The position numbers and the translations under genes are program-made. Shown here piece after piece: positions 1-6,298 of a stretch of DNA of 7,382 nt. Origin of the DNA: Thermoflexibacter sp. (lineage in GTDB: Bacteria > Bacteroidota > Bacteroidia > Cytophagales > Thermoflexibacteraceae); the NCBI GenBank assembly GCA_025455345.1, contig JALOMS010000224.1:1-7382 (forward strand). The letters run 5' to 3'. The notes beneath the pieces are model-generated. The model was given only the letters and a program-made list of their open reading frames with translations, did not search any database and had not been told where the DNA came from. How positions within the stretch are numbered: the stretch's first letter is position 1; the number at the start of each line of letters is the position of its first letter.

Positions 1-1
1 A

Positions 2-97
2 AAAAAATATTCGCAAGAGGCTATGATAGCAGGGGATATTATCGAGTGTTTGGGAAAGGCGATGAAGAAGATTGCTAAAGATAACAAATCCTACTGA
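2..97 (+). CDS. 3' end of an unrecognised gene (partial)
   Basis: An open frame runs in from the left edge and ends at a TGA at 95-97. It gives about 31 C-terminal residues that look like an amphipathic, lysine-rich helix (…ECLGKAMKKIAKDNKSY). I do not recognise the family from this tail. A second plus-strand frame, from base 1, is open to a TAA at 76-78, and the opposite strand is also open, so the frame choice is not certain. I prefer this frame because its composition is protein-like and because a hairpin followed by six T residues begins 12 bases after its stop, on the same strand. No function is proposed. Confidence 0.5.
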   Translation, partial: KKYSQEAMIAGDIIECLGKAMKKIAKDNKSY

Positions 98-108
98 TTA
101 CCATTGGC

Positions 109-133
109 TCAAGGCTCAGCCTTGAACTTTTTT
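109..133 (+). terminator. Intrinsic terminator candidate after the leftmost gene
   Basis: Bases 109-125 form a near-perfect palindrome, TCAAGGCT-C-AGCCTTGA. As RNA this folds into a 7-bp stem with a 3-base loop. It is followed two bases later by six T residues (128-133), the usual layout of a rho-independent terminator for the plus-strand gene ending at 97. The spacing from stop codon to stem is 11 bases. It may also be half of a paired-palindrome repeat with the hairpin at 137-155. Confidence 0.55.
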
Positions 134-136
134 AGG

Positions 137-155
137 TACAAGTGTTACGCTTGTA
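137..155. repeat. Second palindrome, TACAAGTG-TTA-CGCTTGTA
   Basis: Eight-base arms pair around a TTA loop with one G-T wobble (T143 with G149). It lies four bases after the T tract of the preceding hairpin, so the two form a compact doublet. No gene lies within it. It is not followed by a T run, so it does not look like a terminator. The doublet resembles REP-type intergenic repeats, but copy number in the genome cannot be judged from this window. Confidence 0.4.
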
Positions 156-291
156 TCAGCAAAGTTCTCTATATTTTCACAAAAATTGTGTCAGATATTC
201 AAAAAAATTAGGTATTTGGTATGGAAAAATATACTTTTAGGAATCAACAGATTATGAAAAGTATTTAATCAAATATAAAATCATAAATACC

Positions 292-1938
292 ATGAAAACA
301 CTTATTTGTATCATCTGCTCCTTGTTTTTTTACTCATTTGCCTACGCACAGACCATAGAAAATATTGTGAATACCCCTCCTTCAGAAGTCAAGGTTTTTC
401 TTTCTGGGGCGGAAGTAAGCCATAAGGCTGACCTCAAGTTAGCCGCAGGACAAAACACCTTTCGGTTTATCAGGTTGCCGATTTCTATCAATATGAATAG
501 TATTAATTTTAATTTAGGAGATAAAGTAAAAATACTCTCGATTTCTGGCGAATCCAATACTACCAATTGGGAAAAAAATAGTAAAGAAATGCGTTTTTGG
601 CAGGACTCTCTTGCTTATATCAACCATGAAATAGCCAAACTCCGTTTCGAAATCGAGGGGTGGACAGCAGAGCTAAATCTGTTAAAAGCCAATCAAGCCC
701 GAATAGGCACAGCGAATAGTTTGTCGCTTACTGATTTACAGAATTTTAGCAAATATTATAGTGAAAGATTTAAAGATTTGGAAGAAAATACAAGCCGACA
801 GAAACAAAAAATAGAAAAATGGAATGAAAGATTATCAACTATCCAAGAAGCATTGAAAAAAGTAAGCTCTAAAGAGGCTAACGCCTTGTTTGACATCAAT
901 TTGGTAGTAATGTCCAAAGAAGCCCATACCGTTTCAGCAACATGGAGCTATGTAATCAGAGAAGCGGGTTGGTCGCCTTTGTATGACTTGCGTTCTGAAG
1001 GGATTGGCAAACCTATCGAGTTCACTTACAAGGGTGAAATCATCAATAATTCGGGGATAGATTGGAAAAATGTCAAACTAACCCTCTCTACGGCTGATGT
1101 CATGCAAAATACAACGCCGCCCTACCTCACTGCTTGGAAATTGGATTTCAATGACAATGAGTTAAACTATTTTGCCAATAATGCCATTCAACAACAACAA
1201 GTGATGCAAAGCAGAATTGAAATGGAAGAGAGCAGAGCAGGCGTGGACTTGGACAGGAGTGGAAGTATTACAGGCACATTTTCTGATGTCGCCGTTTCAG
1301 AGCTAAGCACAGAGTTTGAAATCAAGGAGTTATACAACATTCCTGCTGATAACAAAGCCTACTCCGTAGAAGTCAATGAATATCAGCTCAAGGCAGATTA
1401 TATCTATGTTTGTACGCCAAAGATGGACAAAGACGCTTTTCTAATGACCAGAATTGTAGGTTGGGAAACGCTGAACTTAATAGAAGGGAACGCTAATATC
1501 TATTATGGAAATAGTTATATCGGCAAAACCTATATCAACCTCCGCAGTGCAAATGATACCTTAGAAGTGTCTTTAGGACGAGATAAAAAACTGATAGTCA
1601 ATAGGGTAAAAAAACAAGATTTTAGTAGTAGAAAATTCTTAAGTAGCACCGTAAGAGAGTTATTTACTTATGAAATTAATGTTCGTAATACCAATAATGC
1701 ACCGATTACTTTGAAGTTGAAAGACCAAGTACCGACTTCGGGCAACAGCGAAATAGAAATAGAAATTTTAGATATTTCTAATGCAAATCGCGACTCTGAC
1801 ACAGGCATACTCACTTGGGAAGTAGAGCTTGCTCAGGGAGAGGCAAAGACTTACACGCTTAGCTATGCTATCAAATATCCAAAAAGCAAAAAAATAAACC
1901 TTAATAAAACCAAAATGCAAAGGCAGTATAAGAAATAG
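292..1938 (+). CDS. MuiA-family / DUF4139 domain secreted protein
   Basis: The 548-residue product starts with a Sec signal peptide (hydrophobic residues 4-18, AYAQ at 17-20, cleavage near 19-20), so it is predicted to be exported to the periplasm or surface. An N-terminal DUF4140-like domain follows, with the family's KVFLSGAEV motif at 34-42. A charged, probably coiled-coil segment covers about 98-192. The C-terminal DUF4139 β-rich domain begins near 200, with the typical GWSPLYDLR stretch at 226-234 and the INNSGIDWKNVKLTLSTA block at 251-268; it ends in a β-sandwich-like region. A glutamine-rich, low-complexity linker lies near 300-330. This order matches the mucoidy inhibitor MuiA family as seen in Bacteroidota. 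The biochemical role is unknown, and the family name comes from overexpression effects in enterobacteria. No Shine-Dalgarno is visible, as is usual in this phylum. The stop lies 9 bases from the convergent nadD stop. Confidence 0.88.
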   Translation: MKTLICIICSLFFYSFAYAQTIENIVNTPPSEVKVFLSGAEVSHKADLKLAAGQNTFRFIRLPISINMNSINFNLGDKVKILSISGESNTTNWEKNSKEMRFWQDSLAYINHEIAKLRFEIEGWTAELNLLKANQARIGTANSLSLTDLQNFSKYYSERFKDLEENTSRQKQKIEKWNERLSTIQEALKKVSSKEANALFDINLVVMSKEAHTVSATWSYVIREAGWSPLYDLRSEGIGKPIEFTYKGEIINNSGIDWKNVKLTLSTADVMQNTTPPYLTAWKLDFNDNELNYFANNAIQQQQVMQSRIEMEESRAGVDLDRSGSITGTFSDVAVSELSTEFEIKELYNIPADNKAYSVEVNEYQLKADYIYVCTPKMDKDAFLMTRIVGWETLNLIEGNANIYYGNSYIGKTYINLRSANDTLEVSLGRDKKLIVNRVKKQDFSSRKFLSSTVRELFTYEINVRNTNNAPITLKLKDQVPTSGNSEIEIEILDISNANRDSDTGILTWEVELAQGEAKTYTLSYAIKYPKSKKINLNKTKMQRQYKK

Positions 1939-1947
1939 CACCGCGCT

Positions 1948-2520
1948 TTACAAATAAAAACCTTTTGCCCTAATCATTGTTTCTACATCTTCATGGACTA
2001 AGTATTTGATGGATTGGCGATTGCGAATCAAATCTCTGATATAAGTCGCAGAAAGGTCTATCAAAGGAGCGGAAACAAACTTGACTTGAGTGTGTGTATG
2101 AAAAGGAGTTTTTTCTGCATTGGGGCGTGGATAAACCAAAATTTCATAGTATTCTAAAATTCTATCGTGATTTTTCCACTTCTCAAAGCCCTTCAGATTG
2201 TCCTCACCTACGATAATTTTGAACTCGTGGTGAGGATATTTTTCCTGAAGATAGGTCAGCGTATCAATCGTATAGCTCGGTTTGGGCAGGTGAAATTCTA
2301 TGTCTGTAACATTGAGCCGTTCATTGTCAGCAATAGCCAAACGCACCATGTCAAAGCGGTCAAATTCGTGTAAAAGTGTACTATTTTTCTTAAAAGGATT
2401 TTGAGGAGAAACTACCAACCAAACCTGACTTACTTCATTGCTATGGGCAATCGTATTTGCGATTATCAAATGCCCAATATGAATGGGGTTGAATGAGCCA
2501 AAAAATAATCCAATTTTCAT
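1948..2520 (-). CDS. nadD: Nicotinate-nucleotide adenylyltransferase (NadD)
   Basis: This 190-residue cytoplasmic enzyme makes nicotinate adenine dinucleotide from nicotinate mononucleotide and ATP in NAD synthesis. Length is normal for NadD. The nucleotidyltransferase signature GSFNPIHIGHL sits at 8-18, which is the GxFxPxHxGH motif. The family's GEDNLKGFEKW block is at 105-115, and the C-terminal ATP-binding motif appears as LSATYIR at 156-162, where SSTxIR is usual. I place the start at the ATG read from 2520, because MKIGLFFGSFNP is the normal family N-terminus. The frame is open up to 2652, but that extension would overlap the divergent gene and is not family-like. An alternative ATG at 2535, five codons upstream, lies in a tandem duplication of the start region. 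The gene converges on the MuiA gene and diverges from the glycosyltransferase gene. Confidence 0.95.
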   Translation of the reverse strand: MKIGLFFGSFNPIHIGHLIIANTIAHSNEVSQVWLVVSPQNPFKKNSTLLHEFDRFDMVRLAIADNERLNVTDIEFHLPKPSYTIDTLTYLQEKYPHHEFKIIVGEDNLKGFEKWKNHDRILEYYEILVYPRPNAEKTPFHTHTQVKFVSAPLIDLSATYIRDLIRNRQSIKYLVHEDVETMIRAKGFYL

Positions 2521-2544
2521 ATTTTTGCCTATCATATTTTTGCC
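2517..2544. repeat. 13-base direct repeat duplicating the nadD start-codon region
   Basis: The sequence TCATATTTTTGCC occurs at 2517-2529 and again at 2532-2544, perfectly, with a 15-base period. On the minus strand each copy reads GGCAAAAATATGA, so both the nadD start codon and the bases before it are duplicated in frame. This yields two candidate starts, at 2520 and 2535, five codons apart. A simple slippage or tandem duplication would explain it. Confidence 0.85.
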
Positions 2545-2551
2545 AAAAATA
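2535..2551. promoter_or_regulatory. Divergent promoter palindrome between nadD and the GT9 gene
   Basis: The palindrome TATTTTTG-C-CAAAAATA is perfect. Each arm matches the Bacteroidota -7 consensus TAnnTTTG: 2535-2542 on the plus strand (toward the glycosyltransferase) and 2544-2551 on the minus strand (toward nadD). A minus-strand TTTG at 2577-2574 lies 22 bases upstream of the nadD box, slightly longer than the usual 19-21. No TTTG -33 element is evident for the plus-strand box. A further plus-strand TATTTTTG is at 2520-2527, inside the nadD start. A nadD transcript beginning just past its box would have a very short leader and would favour the 2520 start. Promoter function is inferred from the motif only. 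Confidence 0.45.
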
Positions 2552-2568
2552 GCAAATAAATATTCAGT

Positions 2569-3564
2569 ATGCCCAAAATCCTTATTATTCGCTTTTCTTC
2601 CATTGGAGATATAGTGTGGACTACCCCAATTATCCGTTGTGTAAAACAGCAAGTGCCTGATTGTGAGCTACATTTTGCAACCAAATCTTCCTATGCGGAA
2701 ATGCTAACAGCTAATCCTTATATAGACAAACTGTTTTTATTGGGAAATAACTTAAGCGAGCTTACACAGCAGTTAGCCCAAGAGAAATACGACTACGTCA
2801 TTGATTTGCATAAGAATCTACGGACTCTACGTATGAAATGGTTTCTTTCAGGGCAAAAGTTTACTTACAACAAGTACATACTGGAGCGATGGCTTTTTGT
2901 CAAATTCAAAATCAATAAAATGCCGAATTCACACATTATAGATAGATATTTTGAAGCTGTTGCTCCTTTAGGCGTACACAATGACGGCAAAGGGTTGGAT
3001 TATTACATCATGCCCGCACACGAAATCGATGTAAATACCTATTTGCCTATGAGTTTTCAGCAGGGTTATGTTGCTTATATCATTGGCGGGAGCGAAGCTA
3101 CCAAAAAACTACCCTTACACAAAATGCAAGAGCTTTGCCAAAAAATTGCTCTCCCCATCGTCTTGATTGGAGGAAAAGAAGATATAGAAAATGGAGATAA
3201 ATTGGTCAATCTCATCAACGAACAAAATAAAACCCTCATAGATAAGCAATTAGTAGTTAATCTTTCTGGAAAATTAACCATTAGCCAGTCCGCTTCCGTA
3301 GTGCGACAAGCAAAAATTACCATAGGACATGACACAGGATTGACCCAAATCGCAGGGGCATTTCACGATACAATTTATTCAATCTGGGGAACAACTACTC
3401 CGCTTTTTGGCATAAAACCATATACTAAAAACTCTATTGTGTTGGAAAACAATCATTTGAAATGCCGTCCGTGTTCTAAGTCAGGAGTCCCTACCTGCCC
3501 TTTAGGACATTTCAAATGTATGAATGAGCTGGACTTGGGTAAAATAACCTTCGAAGGAAAATAA
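2569..3564 (+). CDS. Family 9 glycosyltransferase (ADP-heptose:LPS heptosyltransferase-like)
   Basis: The 331-residue protein has the two-Rossmann layout of GT9 (WaaC/WaaF-type) enzymes, which add heptose-like sugars to the lipopolysaccharide inner core at the cytoplasmic face of the inner membrane. The N-terminal motif RFSSIGDIVWTTPI is at 8-21, with IDLHKNLRT at 78-86. The C-terminal donor-binding half has IIGGSEATKK at 171-180, the signature GHDTGLTQIAGAF at 253-265 and GTTTP at 274-278. A cysteine cluster (C299, C302, C310, C317) ends the protein, as in several GT9 members. There is no signal peptide or membrane segment. The exact sugar donor and acceptor cannot be read from sequence. It diverges from nadD with a 48-base gap; kdsB, for another LPS core precursor, lies about 1.7 kb downstream on the same strand, which supports an LPS role. 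Confidence 0.88.
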   Translation: MPKILIIRFSSIGDIVWTTPIIRCVKQQVPDCELHFATKSSYAEMLTANPYIDKLFLLGNNLSELTQQLAQEKYDYVIDLHKNLRTLRMKWFLSGQKFTYNKYILERWLFVKFKINKMPNSHIIDRYFEAVAPLGVHNDGKGLDYYIMPAHEIDVNTYLPMSFQQGYVAYIIGGSEATKKLPLHKMQELCQKIALPIVLIGGKEDIENGDKLVNLINEQNKTLIDKQLVVNLSGKLTISQSASVVRQAKITIGHDTGLTQIAGAFHDTIYSIWGTTTPLFGIKPYTKNSIVLENNHLKCRPCSKSGVPTCPLGHFKCMNELDLGKITFEGK

Positions 3565-3598
3565 TACTTTAAGCAATGCTAAAAAACTTCAAAGTATT
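3563..3598 (+). other. Stem-loop overlapping the end of the GT9 gene
   Basis: The left arm AATACTTTAAG (3563-3573) pairs with CTT-C-AAAGTATT (3587-3598), giving 11 base pairs with one bulged C and a 13-base A-rich loop. The stem starts in the stop codon. There is no T tract after it, so it is a weak candidate for an intrinsic terminator and may instead serve as a 3' RNA end or stability structure. The stem is AT-rich and could be fortuitous. Confidence 0.3.
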
Positions 3599-3652
3599 GG
3601 AATAAATATAAACATTTACTAACTTTATTTGTATTAATTATAAGAAAAAGTA

Positions 3653-3667
3653 TAACTAAGTTAGTTA
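3653..3667. promoter_or_regulatory. 15-base palindrome upstream of the AAA+ gene (operator candidate)
   Basis: TAACTAA-G-TTAGTTA is a perfect odd-length palindrome 29 bases before the AAA+ start codon. An inverted copy of part of it, ACTAACTT, is at 3618-3625 and pairs with AAGTTAGT at 3658-3665. A TTTG at 3628-3631 followed after 19 bases by TATAAC (3651-3656) could be a weak promoter whose -10 region the palindrome overlaps. The single-base centre argues against an RNA hairpin and for a dimeric DNA-binding site. No regulator is identified. Confidence 0.3.
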
Positions 3668-3696
3668 CTTTATTAATATTTGAAAATCAAACTTTT

Positions 3697-5208
3697 ATGA
3701 AATATACAGATATATCCAAATCTGAACTTATCAAAATCAAAACGCTTGGCGAACTCAAAGCAATAGGCTATCAATCCAGGTCTATCAAACAAGAATTAAG
3801 GGAAAATCTTATTCACTCTCTTAAAAACAAGCAAGATGTATTCAAAGGGATTCATGGTTATGAAGATACGGTCATTCCTGACATTCAACGTGCAATTCTT
3901 TCCATGCACAATATCAATCTTTTAGGGCTTAGAGGACAAGCAAAAACCCGCATTGCTCGTTTGATGGTTTATCTTTTGGACGAGTATATTCCCGTTCTCA
4001 AAGATTCAGAACTCAATGATGACCCTTTACAGCCTCTTTCTTTTTATGGGAAGCATCTGATTAGCGAACATGGAGACCATACGCCTATTACTTGGATGCA
4101 CAGAGAAGACCGTTACACAGAAAAATTGGCAACGCCTGATGTTACTATCGCAGACCTAATAGGTGATGCTGACCCTATCAAGGCAGCTACCCTAAAGTTG
4201 CCTTATTCTGATGAGAGAGTGATTCATTATGGCTTGATTCCACGCTCACATCGCTGCATATTTGTAATCAATGAATTACCAGACTTGCAAGCGCGCATTC
4301 AGGTAGCTCTTTTTAATATACTCCAAGAAGGAGACATACAAATTCGCGGTTTTAAAATTCGCTTGCCCTTAGACATTCAGTTTGTATTCACTGCCAATCC
4401 AGAAGACTACACCAATCGCGGTAGTATTGTTACTCCTCTGAAGGATAGGATAGACAGCCAGATATTGACCCACTACCCCAAGGACATCAAGATAGGGCGT
4501 AAGATTACAGAACAAGAGGCATACATCAAACCCGAGCAAGGCGGTGGTATTTATGTTTCTGACCTCGCCAAAGATTTGATAGAGCAAATCGCCGTAGAAG
4601 CTCGTAAAAGCGAATATGTAGATGCAAAAAGCGGAGTATCAGCGCGTTTGACCATCTCTGCATACGAAAATCTGCTCAGTGCCGCCGAGAGAAGAATGTT
4701 GCTCAACTCGGAAAATAAAACATCTGTGAGGGTAGGAGATTTTTGGGGGGTAGTCCCAGCAATCGCAGGCAAAGTCGAGTTAGTCTATGAAGGAGAACAA
4801 GAAGGTGCGGCAATTGTAGCGCAAAACCTACTTGGGAAGTCTATCAGAACCTTATTTTTGAGTTATTTTCCTGAACCTGAAAAGGAAAAAAAGCGACAAA
4901 ACAATGTATATAAGAAAATTACGGATTGGTTTGGAGATGGCGAACAGGTTGATTTGCTCAATGAAGCCACCAATCAAGAGTACAAAAATACACTTTATAC
5001 AATTCCGGGACTTTCTGAGTTGGTCAAGTCTAAGCTCCCTCAATTGCATGAAAATGACCATGTATTTATGATGGAATTTGCCTTGCATGGATTGGCAGAG
5101 TATTCTATGTTGAGCAAAAAATTCTTAGAGAAAGGATTGCAATTCAAGGACTTATTGGGTGGTATGTTTTCTATGCCAAAGTTTGGAGAAGAAGATGATG
5201 ATGAGTAA
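3697..5208 (+). CDS. AAA+ ATPase, magnesium-chelatase ChlI / MoxR-like
   Basis: The 503-residue cytoplasmic protein has a single AAA+ module. Walker A is GLRGQAKT at 77-84; the Ala before Lys is also seen in MoxR proteins. A ChlI-type insertion follows, containing IADLIGDADPIKAA (151-164). Walker B reads CIFVINELPDL at 187-197, with Asn192 where Asp is standard and Glu193 kept. Sensor 1 is in TANPEDYTNRG (232-242), the arginine-finger candidate is R251 in LKDR, and sensor 2 is in SGVSARL (312-318, R317). The C-terminal ~120 residues are helical and charged, ending EEDDDE. Such proteins are often annotated 'magnesium chelatase', but no chlorophyll or cobalamin genes are present, so chelation is unlikely. 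Relatives usually remodel proteins with a von Willebrand A partner, and none is adjacent here. kdsB follows after 51 bases and may be co-transcribed. Confidence 0.85.
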   Translation: MKYTDISKSELIKIKTLGELKAIGYQSRSIKQELRENLIHSLKNKQDVFKGIHGYEDTVIPDIQRAILSMHNINLLGLRGQAKTRIARLMVYLLDEYIPVLKDSELNDDPLQPLSFYGKHLISEHGDHTPITWMHREDRYTEKLATPDVTIADLIGDADPIKAATLKLPYSDERVIHYGLIPRSHRCIFVINELPDLQARIQVALFNILQEGDIQIRGFKIRLPLDIQFVFTANPEDYTNRGSIVTPLKDRIDSQILTHYPKDIKIGRKITEQEAYIKPEQGGGIYVSDLAKDLIEQIAVEARKSEYVDAKSGVSARLTISAYENLLSAAERRMLLNSENKTSVRVGDFWGVVPAIAGKVELVYEGEQEGAAIVAQNLLGKSIRTLFLSYFPEPEKEKKRQNNVYKKITDWFGDGEQVDLLNEATNQEYKNTLYTIPGLSELVKSKLPQLHENDHVFMMEFALHGLAEYSMLSKKFLEKGLQFKDLLGGMFSMPKFGEEDDDE

Positions 5209-5259
5209 TAAGTAACTGTGTATTTTTATTAAATTTTGGTGTAGAAACTCTAATAACGA

Positions 5260-6027
5260 ATGAAAATCGTAGAAAAAAATATTCTTGGCATTATCCCAGC
5301 GCGCTATGCCTCTACCCGCTTTCCTGCTAAAATGTTGGCAGATATTCAAGGAAAACCCATGATACAACACGTTTATGAGCGAGCGAGCGAAGCCAAATGT
5401 TTGGACAAATTAGTAGTAGCAACTGATAATCAAAATATTGTAGATGTTGTAAAAGGCTTTGGTGGAGAAGTGGTCTTGACAAGAGAAGACCACCCAAGTG
5501 GCACAGACCGATGTCATGAAGCCTTAGAAATAGTAAGGACAACTACTAAAATAGGCTATGATTATGTAATAAATATTCAGGGTGATGAGCCTTTCATTAG
5601 CCCCGAACAAATAGAACTTTTGGCAAGTAAGTTAGATGGACAAACCGAAATTGCTACCTTGATAATCAAGGCATTGGACATGGAAAAACTTTTTAATGTG
5701 GGAGAAGTCAAGGTAGTATTGGACAAAGATGAAAATGGTATTTATTTTAGTCGTCAGGTCATTCCTTTTTTGAGGAATATTCCACAGGAAGACTGGCTTA
5801 AATACCATATTTTTTACAGGCACGTAGGAATGTATGCCTATCGAGCCGATGTATTGGCACAAATCACCCAACTCACACCTTCTTTATTGGAAAAGGCTGA
5901 AAGTTTGGAACAATTACGCTGGATAGAAAACGGTTTTAAAATCAAAACTGCTATTACAGAGCATGATAGCTACTGCGTAGATACACCAGAAGATTTGGCT
6001 AATCTATTGAGTAATTGGACAGTTTGA
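5260..6027 (+). CDS. kdsB: 3-deoxy-manno-octulosonate cytidylyltransferase (KdsB)
   Basis: This cytoplasmic enzyme activates Kdo with CTP to CMP-Kdo, the donor for attaching Kdo to lipid A. Its 255 residues match the usual length. Diagnostic motifs are intact: the CTP-binding PARYASTRFPAK at 13-24, HPSGTDR at 78-84, NIQGDEP at 105-111 (metal-binding Asp), FSRQVIPF at 163-170, HVGMYAYR at 188-195, LEQLRWIENG at 216-225 and the C-terminal VDTPEDL at 240-246. The start is the only ATG that places the GIIPARY strand correctly, and no Shine-Dalgarno is visible. It lies 51 bases after the AAA+ gene on the same strand, with no clear TAnnTTTG promoter between them. An imperfect TATTTTTA occurs at 5221-5228. 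Together with the GT9 gene it indicates an LPS-producing Gram-negative. Confidence 0.96.
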   Translation: MKIVEKNILGIIPARYASTRFPAKMLADIQGKPMIQHVYERASEAKCLDKLVVATDNQNIVDVVKGFGGEVVLTREDHPSGTDRCHEALEIVRTTTKIGYDYVINIQGDEPFISPEQIELLASKLDGQTEIATLIIKALDMEKLFNVGEVKVVLDKDENGIYFSRQVIPFLRNIPQEDWLKYHIFYRHVGMYAYRADVLAQITQLTPSLLEKAESLEQLRWIENGFKIKTAITEHDSYCVDTPEDLANLLSNWTV

Positions 6028-6154
6028 AGTATGTTTGCCTTTCTACCATCTGCATTACAAAATTTTTTTTCTTCCTTGTGCAACTTCTGTTTTTAGTTTT
6101 GTGTCCTTACTAAAAAAACTTGGTTCTCTGACAATTTTTGTGGTTGTGTGAATT

Positions 6155-6174
6155 CCCACCGTTAAAACGGTGGG
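6155..6174. repeat. Perfect palindrome CCCACCGTT-AA-AACGGTGGG
   Basis: Two perfect nine-base arms surround a two-base centre. It is strikingly GC-rich against an AT-rich intergenic background, which argues against chance. It is not followed by a T tract on either strand, so a simple terminator is unlikely. Its compact GC-rich form resembles the palindromes of REP elements and IS200/IS605-type ends. Confidence 0.75.
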
Positions 6175-6210
6175 TTGAATAAAGCTAACTCATTGATTAT
6201 GTACATATAA

Positions 6211-6230
6211 CACGCCCTTTTAAGGATGTG
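6211..6230. repeat. Imperfect palindrome CACGCCCTT-TT-AAGGATGTG
   Basis: Nine-base arms pair with one G-T wobble (G6214/T6227) and one C-A mismatch (C6215/A6226). Two transitions, GC to AT at 6226-6227, would separate it from a perfect CACGCCCTT-TT-AAGGGCGTG. It has the same 9-2-9 geometry as the palindrome at 6155-6174, 36 bases away, suggesting a paired element in which this member has decayed. Confidence 0.5.
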
Positions 6231-6298
6231 AGCCTTCCATAACATAGGTTTTTCCACAAAAATTATTATACATTCAAAAACTTTAATCCTTACTTAAC

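Larger units (their letters stand above)
6133..6264. mobile_element. Candidate decayed REP/MITE-like element
   Basis: An 11-base inverted repeat, AATTTTTGTGG (6133-6143) and CCACAAAAATT (6254-6264), encloses 132 bases. Inside are two palindromes and a TATGTACATA box, but no coding sequence. This layout fits a non-autonomous repeat such as a REP doublet or MITE. There is no obvious target-site duplication outside the repeats, and the flanks are AT-rich, so the terminal repeat could be coincidental. No transposase is in the window. Confidence 0.3.
6028..6298. other. Non-coding interval with paired palindromes
   Basis: No open frame of credible length occurs on either strand. The first ~100 bases are T-rich, with an eight-T run near 6062-6071 but no strong stem ahead of it, so a terminator for kdsB is not evident. 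The middle carries two palindromes (6155-6174 and 6211-6230) and a 10-base palindrome TATGTACATA at 6198-6207. The right end is AT-rich and should include the promoter of the 6299 gene. TAGGTTTT at 6245-6252 is a 7/8 match to the -7 consensus, but no -33 partner is seen. Confidence 0.6.

Noticed and set aside
221..268. 15-codon open frame before the MuiA-family gene (leader peptide?)
   Set aside because: It is very short, has no ribosome-binding signal, and shows no run of regulatory codons or attenuator hairpin after it.
1936..1950. Terminator between the convergent MuiA-family and nadD genes
   Set aside because: Only 9 bases separate the stops, and I found no stem with a T tract there. Transcripts probably overlap in antisense.
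2521..2652. 44-residue N-terminal extension of NadD
   Set aside because: It would overlap the divergent glycosyltransferase gene by 84 bases and cover the likely promoter. NadD proteins normally begin just before the GxFxPxHxGH motif, as the 2520 start does.
3697..5208. True magnesium chelatase subunit for chlorophyll or cobalamin synthesis
   Set aside because: The AAA+ core resembles ChlI, but no ChlD/ChlH or tetrapyrrole genes are nearby and Walker B is non-canonical. The label is likely a homology artefact.
6155..6230. CRISPR array or riboswitch
   Set aside because: There are only two palindromes, of different sequence, with no repeated spacer units. No known aptamer core could be recognised.
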